DNA of 17,682 nucleotides from DATEJJ01 sp039649115 (GTDB taxonomy: Bacteria; Actinomycetota; Actinomycetes; Mycobacteriales; Micromonosporaceae), in the NCBI GenBank assembly GCA_039649115.1, contig JBBWZQ010000251.1:1-17682 (forward strand). Reading direction: 5' to 3'. This document shows positions 13,160-17,682 of this stretch, one piece after another. Position 1 is the first letter of the stretch, and every line of letters begins with the position of its first letter. A program made the translations under genes and the position numbers. The notes under the pieces were generated by a model. That model did no database searches. It was not told the origin of the DNA and saw only the letters and a list, made by a program, of their open reading frames with translations.

Positions 13160-13993
13160 TCAGGTGCTCGGCGGGCTTTCGGGAGGGGCGGAGCTGGGCG
13201 CCGCGGTGGTCACGAAGAGGATGACCTGGCTGCCCGCGGGTACCTGGCTGTTCGCGTCCGGCTGGGTGCCGCTGACGGTGCCGGGCGGCAGCGAGCCGTC
13301 GACCCGGTTCTGCACCGTGTAGGTCAGTCCCATGCTGGTCAGCGCCTGCTCGGCGTCGCCGAGGGTGAGCCCGCGCAGGGTGGGGAGCAGCACGGTGGCG
13401 GCGCTCGGGCTCGCCGACGGCGGCGGGCTCGGGCTGGGCGAGGGTGCCGCCGCGCTCGACGGGGCCACGGTCGGGCTCGACGATACGACCGGTGCGTTCT
13501 GGCCGCGCAGCGCCAGCCAGATCCCGAGCAGGATCAGGCCGACCAGCGCCAGCGCCGCGATCCCCACCAGGATGGGCAGCCACCAGGTGCGCGACTGGCC
13601 CGGCCCGGCCGCCGGCCAGTCCGGCTCCACGGCCGGGACCGGCCGGGTGGTGGGCGGCGTGACGCCGGCCCGTCCGGCCCAGCGCGGCGCTTCATCGGGT
13701 ACCGGCGGCATCGGCGCGGTCTGGTCGAGCGTGCGCGGCACCGGGACGGTCGCGTCCGGACCGCCGTCCCGCACCGGCTCCATGGGCGCGGTCTCATCAG
13801 CGACCGGCTCCATCGGCGCGGTGTCGCCGAGTCCCACCGGCTCCATCGGCGCGGTGTCGTCTCCCACCGGGTCCATCGGCGCGGTGTCGTCCGTCACCGG
13901 GTCCATCCGGGCCGTCTCGTCGGGGGCCGGAGCGCCCGCCCCGGCCACCGGGTCCGTGGGCTCCTCGTCAGGCGTTCGCGCATCGTCGGCCAC
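13160..13993 (-). CDS. Membrane-anchored single-PASTA protein with acidic TAPM repeats
   Basis: 277 residues. The cytosolic part (1-138) is acidic and holds repeats of the form [DE][DET]TAPM[DE]PV with Thr at 37, 47, 58 and 68, plus diverged copies at Thr28 and Thr92. One membrane helix spans about 139-161. A Ser/Pro-rich spacer (165-198) precedes one PASTA domain (about 202-263: LPTLRGLTLGDAEQAL, then PGTV and VPAGSQVILFV), followed by a Ser/Pro tail. PASTA domains bind muropeptides or beta-lactams in kinases and PBPs; here there is no kinase domain. The GTG start 13993 has only a weak GGGA ahead. It lies after another PASTA gene on the same strand, 25 bases apart. The role as sensor or scaffold is inferred. 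Confidence 0.85.
   Translation of the reverse strand: MADDARTPDEEPTDPVAGAGAPAPDETARMDPVTDDTAPMDPVGDDTAPMEPVGLGDTAPMEPVADETAPMEPVRDGGPDATVPVPRTLDQTAPMPPVPDEAPRWAGRAGVTPPTTRPVPAVEPDWPAAGPGQSRTWWLPILVGIAALALVGLILLGIWLALRGQNAPVVSSSPTVAPSSAAAPSPSPSPPPSASPSAATVLLPTLRGLTLGDAEQALTSMGLTYTVQNRVDGSLPPGTVSGTQPDANSQVPAGSQVILFVTTAAPSSAPPESPPST
13773..13925. repeat. In-frame tandem repeat, five units of about 30 bp
   Basis: Units begin at 13773, 13803, 13836, 13866 and 13896, giving spacings of 30, 33, 30 and 30 bases. Each starts ACCGG(C/G)TCCAT and continues with GGCGCGGT in most copies. They encode the TAPM repeats of the PASTA protein. All spacings are multiples of three, so copy number can change without a frameshift. 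Confidence 0.85.
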
Positions 13994-14018
13994 GATCCCA
14001 TCTCACCATGCCGCGCGC

Positions 14019-14639
14019 TCAGGGCGAGGCGGGCACCGCTGGGCCGCCGGGCGGTCCGGAGGCGCCGCCGGTACAGGTGAGCCGGGTCTGGTCGTTCCAG
14101 TGCACTCCGGGCGCGCCGGCCGCCGGGTCCTGCACCGTGACCGTGCCGTGACGGCCGGTGGGGTACTGCGGGTACAGGCCCGCGTCGGCGAGCGCCCTGC
14201 CCGCCTCGTTGCACGGGCGACCCACCACATCGGGGGGTACCAGCAGCGGGGCGGCTCCGGAGACGTACACCTTGATCGTGATGCCCTGGTCCACCGGTGC
14301 GCCCGGCGCCGGTACCGTCTGCCGCACCGCCCGGCTGTCCCCCTGGCCGGCGAAGACCAGCTGTACCCCCAGCAGGAGGTCGCGCAGTTGCTGCCGGGCG
14401 ACGACGAAGTCGCGCCCGGTGACGTCCGGGAGCGCGAGCGGCGCCAGGGTGGCGATCGGCGCGGCGCTCGACGGCCCGGCGGACGGCGCGGGCGACGCAC
14501 TCGTTCGGGTGGTACCGGAGCCGCGCAGCACCCAGCCCACGGCGAACCCGAGCACCGCCAGCAGTACGACAGCGGCCGCCACGCCCAGAACGATCCGCAG
14601 GCGGGCGGGGCGCGCGGGCGTTGACTGGCCAGGATTCAC
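14019..14639 (-). CDS. Membrane protein with two PASTA domains
   Basis: 206 residues from GTG 14639. A short basic cytosolic start is followed by one membrane helix (about 15-38), a Ser/Thr/Ala/Pro spacer (41-66) and two PASTA-type domains. The first covers about 69-127 (LPDVTGRDFVVARQQL, then PAPGAPVDQGITIKVYVS). The second covers about 132-190 (VPPDVVGRPCNEAGRALADAGL, then DPAAGAPG). Cys143 and Cys189 in the second domain might form a disulfide. An in-frame GTG at 14696 would add 19 residues; neither start has a clear ribosome site, and 14639 leaves room for divergent promoters. It is probably cotranscribed with the second PASTA gene and lacks any kinase or transpeptidase domain. A wall-sensing or structural role is inferred from the domains only. 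Confidence 0.85.
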   Translation of the reverse strand: MNPGQSTPARPARLRIVLGVAAAVVLLAVLGFAVGWVLRGSGTTRTSASPAPSAGPSSAAPIATLAPLALPDVTGRDFVVARQQLRDLLLGVQLVFAGQGDSRAVRQTVPAPGAPVDQGITIKVYVSGAAPLLVPPDVVGRPCNEAGRALADAGLYPQYPTGRHGTVTVQDPAAGAPGVHWNDQTRLTCTGGASGPPGGPAVPASP

Positions 14640-14700
14640 CAGCCGAGTGTGCCGTCCGGACGCAACCTGCGACCGACTCGCCCTGCCCGGTAGCACCCGC

Positions 14701-14706
14701 TAGGCT
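14701..14706 (+). promoter_or_regulatory. -10 element of a probable leaderless promoter
   Basis: TAGGCT matches TAnnnT and is followed by exactly seven bases before ATG 14714, the spacing typical for leaderless actinobacterial transcripts. No ribosome-binding site is present, in agreement with this. A -35 is not obvious. Confidence 0.5.
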
Positions 14707-14713
14707 GCCCGGC

Positions 14714-15901
14714 ATGGCCACACGGGGCTGGGGAGGATCGGTCGCGGTCGCGCTCGGCGGTGCCGCGGCGACCGCGGCCGCCGCGCTCGGGCTCGGGTAC
14801 GGGCTGGGCATCGTCACGTGGCCCTCGACGACCGACGCCACCGGGGAGAACGCCTGGCTGGCCAGCCTCGCCTGGACCACGTGGATCGCGGCGACCGCCA
14901 CCGTGCTCGGCGCGGTGGTCGCCGACCGGCTGTCCGCGGGCGCATTCGGACAGCGCGCCGACGGCCGTTACTCACGTGCGGATCGGGGCACACCGCCAGG
15001 ACGCTCCACAGTGGAGCGCGACGGCCTGTACCGGCGCTCCGCACCGGGTGCCGTCGCGACGACCGCCTGGCGGGTGGTGATCGCGCTCGCCGCCGCGGTG
15101 GGCGGGCTGCTGACCGTACCGCTGGTCGCTGTTCCGGCCCGCGCGGCACACCGGCCCGACACCTACGCGCCGCAGCTCATCGCCGGCGGGTACGCCATCA
15201 TCGGGGTGGTCGTCGGGCTGCTCGTCGCGATACTGGCGCTGTCCGCCCGCGCGGTGGCGACCAACGTGATCCTCCACACGGGATGGTTGCTGGCGCTCGC
15301 GGTCGCGTCGGTCGCCCACGGCATGGCGGTGGGCAAGGGCCTTTCCATGGCGCAGCTGGCGATCTGGCGCTTCGGCGGCCGCCACCTCATCAACGGCACC
15401 ATCTCGCTGCCGGGCGCCGGGCTCATGCTCGGTGCCGCGCTGGCGATCGGCGTGCTGGCGGCGTGGCCGGCGATCCGGCGCGGGGACGGCCGGGTGGGCG
15501 TGGCGGTGTCCGGCGCGGCCGGTCCGGTACTGGTCGCCGCGGCCTACTTCCTCGCCGCGCCGAAGCTGACCGCGGTACGCGTGGACGACCACCTCTCCGC
15601 CTACCTCGTCGCGCCGTACGCGGTGATCGCCGGCCTGGGTGGCTCGGCGCTGCTCTGCGCGCTGGTCGCCAACCGGGAACAGCGCGCCGCGGCCACACCG
15701 GCGGTACCCGCGCAGCAGTCCGCACGCTCCACAATGGACGACCTGGATGACGACGCGTACGCACCCGAGCGCGCGTACTCCGAGGATGCTCCGCCGGCCC
15801 TCGCGCCCGCGCAACCGGCCAAGGCGCCGCTGTGGCCGCCGGATCCGGGTCTGGGCGACAGCACCACGGAGACGAAGCCCGCCCGGGGCAAGGGCCGCTA
15901 G
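14714..15901 (+). CDS. Polytopic membrane protein, unknown function
   Basis: 395 residues with about eight hydrophobic segments. One pair lies near 9-35 and 48-70. A cytosolic, charged loop (about 75-115) follows. Further helices run between about 118 and 335. The C-terminal tail (about 340-395) is cytosolic-looking, acidic and Pro-rich, with MDDLDDDAY and ending in a basic KGKGR-like stretch. No transporter or enzyme motif was recognised. ATG 14714 is the probable first base of the mRNA. It is divergent from the PASTA genes and may share their regulatory region of about 75 bases. Its stop TAG lies within a CTAG shared with the convergent ligase-like gene. Confidence 0.82.
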   Translation: MATRGWGGSVAVALGGAAATAAAALGLGYGLGIVTWPSTTDATGENAWLASLAWTTWIAATATVLGAVVADRLSAGAFGQRADGRYSRADRGTPPGRSTVERDGLYRRSAPGAVATTAWRVVIALAAAVGGLLTVPLVAVPARAAHRPDTYAPQLIAGGYAIIGVVVGLLVAILALSARAVATNVILHTGWLLALAVASVAHGMAVGKGLSMAQLAIWRFGGRHLINGTISLPGAGLMLGAALAIGVLAAWPAIRRGDGRVGVAVSGAAGPVLVAAAYFLAAPKLTAVRVDDHLSAYLVAPYAVIAGLGGSALLCALVANREQRAAATPAVPAQQSARSTMDDLDDDAYAPERAYSEDAPPALAPAQPAKAPLWPPDPGLGDSTTETKPARGKGR

Positions 15902-17376
15902 CCTACCGGCCAGGTGTGCACCGGTGCGTTGGTACCCAGGTGCCCGGTGTACCGGCGCAGCATCTCCGCCAGCGCACCCAGCCGGGTGTAGTTGCGGTCC
16001 CGCTCCAGGTGCTCCACAGTGGACGTCTGCCAGGTGGCCCCGTTGCGCCCGGTCCGGCAGCGCTGCTCGATGATGCCCAGCAGCCGGTCGCGTACCTGCG
16101 GGCAGACGCCGAACCGGTCCAGCCCCGCGGACGCGGCCGGCAGCAGCCGGTCCAGCACCAGCCGCGTGGTCGGCAGCTCACCCAGGCCCGGCCAGTACAC
16201 CTGAGCCGGCAGGCCGTCGCGCGCGCCGACGTGGAAGTTCTCCTCCGCCTGGCTGAATGTCAGCTGCGTCCACACTGGACGTTCGGCCTCGGCCAGCTCG
16301 CGCACCGCGCCGAGGTAGAACGCCGCGTTGGCCAGGATGTCCACCACGGTGGGACCGGCGGGCAGCACCCGGTTCTCCACCCGCAGGTGGGGGCGGCCGC
16401 CCATGATGTCGTAGACCGGCCGGTTCCACCGGAAGATGGTGCCGTTGTGCAGCCGGAGTTCGGAGAGCCTCGGTACCCCCCCGGAGCGCAGCACCTCGAC
16501 CGGGTCCTCGTCGTCGGTGATCGGCAGCAGCGCGGGGAAGTACCGCACGTTCTCCTCGAACAGGTCGAAGATCGAGGTGATCCAGCGCTCGCCGAACCAG
16601 ACCCTCGGCCGGACCCCCTGCGCCTTCAGCTCGTCCGGGCGGGTATCGGTGGCCTGCTCGAACAGCGCGATGCGGGTCTCCGCCCAGAGCCGCTTGCCGA
16701 ACAGGTACGGCGAGTTCGCGCCGAGCGCGACCTGCACCCCGGCGATCGCCTGGGAGGCGTTCCAGTGGCTGGGGAAGTCCTCGGGTGCCACCTGCAGGTG
16801 GAACTGGACGCTGGTGCAGGCGGCCTCCGGCGCGATCGAGTCGGTGTGCGCCCGCAGCCGCTCCACGCCCCGGATGTCCAGCGCGAGATCCTCCCCCCGC
16901 GCGCTGACGATCTGCTCGTTGAGCACCCGGTACCGCGGGTCGGTCGAGAGGTTCTCCAGCACGGCGTGCCGCTGGGTCAGCGTGGGCAGGATGCCGATGG
17001 TGACGAGGCTGGCGTCGGCCTTGGCCGCCCGCTCGTCGGCGCGGGTCAGGCTGGCCACCAGGTCCTGCTCGTAGTCGTCGAAGCCGTCGCCGGCGATCAG
17101 CCGAGGTTTGACGTTGATCTCCAGGTTGAACCGGCCCAGTTCCGTCTGGAAGGCGGGGTCGGCGAGCACCTCCAGCACCTCGTCGTTGCGCATGGCCGGC
17201 TCCGCCTGGTCGTCGATCAGGTTGAGCTCCAGCTCCAGACCGGTCATCGGGCGGTCGGCGTCGAACCGGAAGTCGTGCAGCATCAGCGCGAACACGTCGA
17301 GACACCGGCGCACCTTGTGGCGGTACCGGATGCGATCTTCGCGGGTGAAACCGGCGCGGGAGACGTCCTTACCCAT
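15898..17376 (-). CDS. Glutamate-cysteine ligase-like carboxylate-amine ligase
   Basis: 492-residue enzyme resembling the glutamate-cysteine ligase superfamily, which joins an amino acid to the gamma-carboxyl of glutamate using ATP. Family-like blocks are TGLELEL (45-51, acidic metal/ATP region), FNLEINVKPR (83-92), CTSVQFHLQV (187-196), NSPYLFGKRLWAETRIALFE (221-240) and RVENRVLP (332-339). ATG 17376 has GGAGGG four bases ahead; in-frame codons upstream to 17409 cross the promoter region. No ergothioneine (egtB-E) or glutathione gene is next to it, and actinobacteria of this type normally use mycothiol, so the product may be gamma-Glu-Cys or another gamma-glutamyl amide. It has its own promoter and is separated from the YceI gene by a hairpin. 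Confidence 0.82.
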   Translation of the reverse strand: MGKDVSRAGFTREDRIRYRHKVRRCLDVFALMLHDFRFDADRPMTGLELELNLIDDQAEPAMRNDEVLEVLADPAFQTELGRFNLEINVKPRLIAGDGFDDYEQDLVASLTRADERAAKADASLVTIGILPTLTQRHAVLENLSTDPRYRVLNEQIVSARGEDLALDIRGVERLRAHTDSIAPEAACTSVQFHLQVAPEDFPSHWNASQAIAGVQVALGANSPYLFGKRLWAETRIALFEQATDTRPDELKAQGVRPRVWFGERWITSIFDLFEENVRYFPALLPITDDEDPVEVLRSGGVPRLSELRLHNGTIFRWNRPVYDIMGGRPHLRVENRVLPAGPTVVDILANAAFYLGAVRELAEAERPVWTQLTFSQAEENFHVGARDGLPAQVYWPGLGELPTTRLVLDRLLPAASAGLDRFGVCPQVRDRLLGIIEQRCRTGRNGATWQTSTVEHLERDRNYTRLGALAEMLRRYTGHLGTNAPVHTWPVG

Positions 17377-17407
17377 AACGCCCTCCGCCTTTGTTCGCTC
17401 CCCGCAC

Positions 17408-17435
17408 AAGTTACCGCCACGCTCGGTTGACCTAA
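17408..17435 (-). promoter_or_regulatory. Promoter of the ligase-like gene
   Basis: On the minus strand TTAGGT (17435-17430) and TAACTT (17413-17408) are spaced by 16 bases. Transcription would begin near 17401, about 25 bases before the ATG. The -35 lies within the inverted repeat GGTT-GACCT-AACC (17425-17437), a possible repressor site. Confidence 0.45.
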
Positions 17436-17507
17436 CCGTATGAGTCAGCGCCCATGCGGGGCCAGGGACAAACCGGGCAGCCTGGGTCCCGCACGTGCCA
17501 TGAACGA

Positions 17508-17540
17508 CGGAACCCCCGCCGGGGAGGGGCGGGGGTTCCG
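17508..17540 (-). terminator. Strong hairpin after the YceI-family gene
   Basis: A perfect 13-bp stem, CGGAACCCCCGCC (17508-17520) with its complement at 17528-17540, encloses a 7-base loop. It begins 11 bases beyond the YceI stop and should end that transcript before the ligase-like gene. No T-run follows. Confidence 0.8.
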
Positions 17541-17551
17541 GTATGCGAGGG

Positions 17552-17682
17552 TCAGACCTCCTGGCGGATGGCCTCGCCCTCGATCTCGATCTTCACGTTC
17601 TTGCCAATCATGACACCGCCGGTCTCCAGTGCCAAGTTGTACGTCAGCCCGAAAGCCTCACGGTCGATCTCGGTGGTCGCGC
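17552..17682 (-). CDS. YceI-family protein (C-terminal part only)
   Basis: The last 43 residues before stop TGA (17554-17552) are visible; the 5' part is outside the window. The fragment reads TEIDREAFGLTYN, then LETGGVMIGKNVKIEIEGEA and a short tail. This is the characteristic C-terminal end of YceI-like lipocalin-fold proteins, which bind polyisoprenoids or other amphiphiles. Nothing can be said about a signal peptide. Confidence 0.88.
   Translation of the reverse strand, partial: ATTEIDREAFGLTYNLALETGGVMIGKNVKIEIEGEAIRQEV

Noticed and set aside
13773..13925. CRISPR-like or intergenic repeat array
   Set aside because: The repeats are in frame, contiguous without unique spacers, and encode a repeated peptide.
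15832..17430. Plus-strand open frame of 532 codons opposite the ligase-like gene
   Set aside because: Val/Gln/Arg/His-rich antisense product, while the minus strand has a recognised enzyme with a good ribosome site and promoter.

Overview
The window is high-GC actinobacterial DNA, most likely from the Micromonosporaceae or a close relative. The evidence is very GC-rich third codon positions, frequent GTG starts, the conserved fhaA-fhaB-pstP-rodA-pbpA-pknA cassette with tRNA-Leu just upstream (the same order as in Mycobacterium tuberculosis), and an XRE regulator paired with a DUF397 protein. The genus is an inference. It looks like ordinary chromosome: no transposase, integrase, phage gene, CRISPR array or plasmid function was seen.

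Region 1 (1-6646, minus strand) is the cell-growth signalling cassette. In transcription order it encodes FhaA, FhaB/FipA, the PP2C phosphatase PstP, the SEDS glycosyltransferase RodA/FtsW, the class B penicillin-binding protein PbpA, and a Ser/Thr kinase in the PknA position that runs off the left edge. Genes overlap or lie within about 20 bases of each other, so this is one translationally coupled operon. RodA with PbpA polymerises and cross-links peptidoglycan. The kinase and PstP add and remove phosphate, and the two FHA proteins read phosphothreonine.

Region 2 (6833-9044, plus strand) holds tRNA-Leu(CAG) with hairpins behind it, then a coupled pair: an SDR sugar epimerase of the CDP-paratose 2-epimerase type and a WecG/TagA/CpsF glycosyltransferase. 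This looks like a two-gene surface-glycan module. Its epimerase has Phe at the usual catalytic Tyr position.

Region 3 (9041-11874, minus strand) encodes, in transcription order, an XRE/DUF5753 regulator, its DUF397 partner, an unknown 110-aa protein, an adenosine-deaminase family enzyme and a small membrane protein. A good promoter and a palindrome lie ahead of the regulator.

Region 4 (11953-14696) has a divergent intergenic region that could fold into a three-way junction just before a small Trp-rich ORF whose second codon is TTA. Next come a Pro/Ser/Thr-rich double-membrane-anchored protein (plus) and two minus-strand PASTA membrane proteins without kinase domains. One of these carries a tandem acidic-TAPM array that looks like a phosphothreonine platform. 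This is the most thought-provoking feature here, because the kinase, phosphatase and FHA readers are all in the same window.

Region 5 (14714-17682) contains a polytopic membrane protein that is probably expressed from a leaderless promoter, a convergent glutamate-cysteine-ligase-like enzyme with its own promoter, a strong hairpin, and the C-terminal end of a YceI-family protein. Two of the three convergent gene pairs end on one shared CTAG, each strand reading TAG. No complete novel system can be demonstrated from sequence alone; the findings list the best leads.
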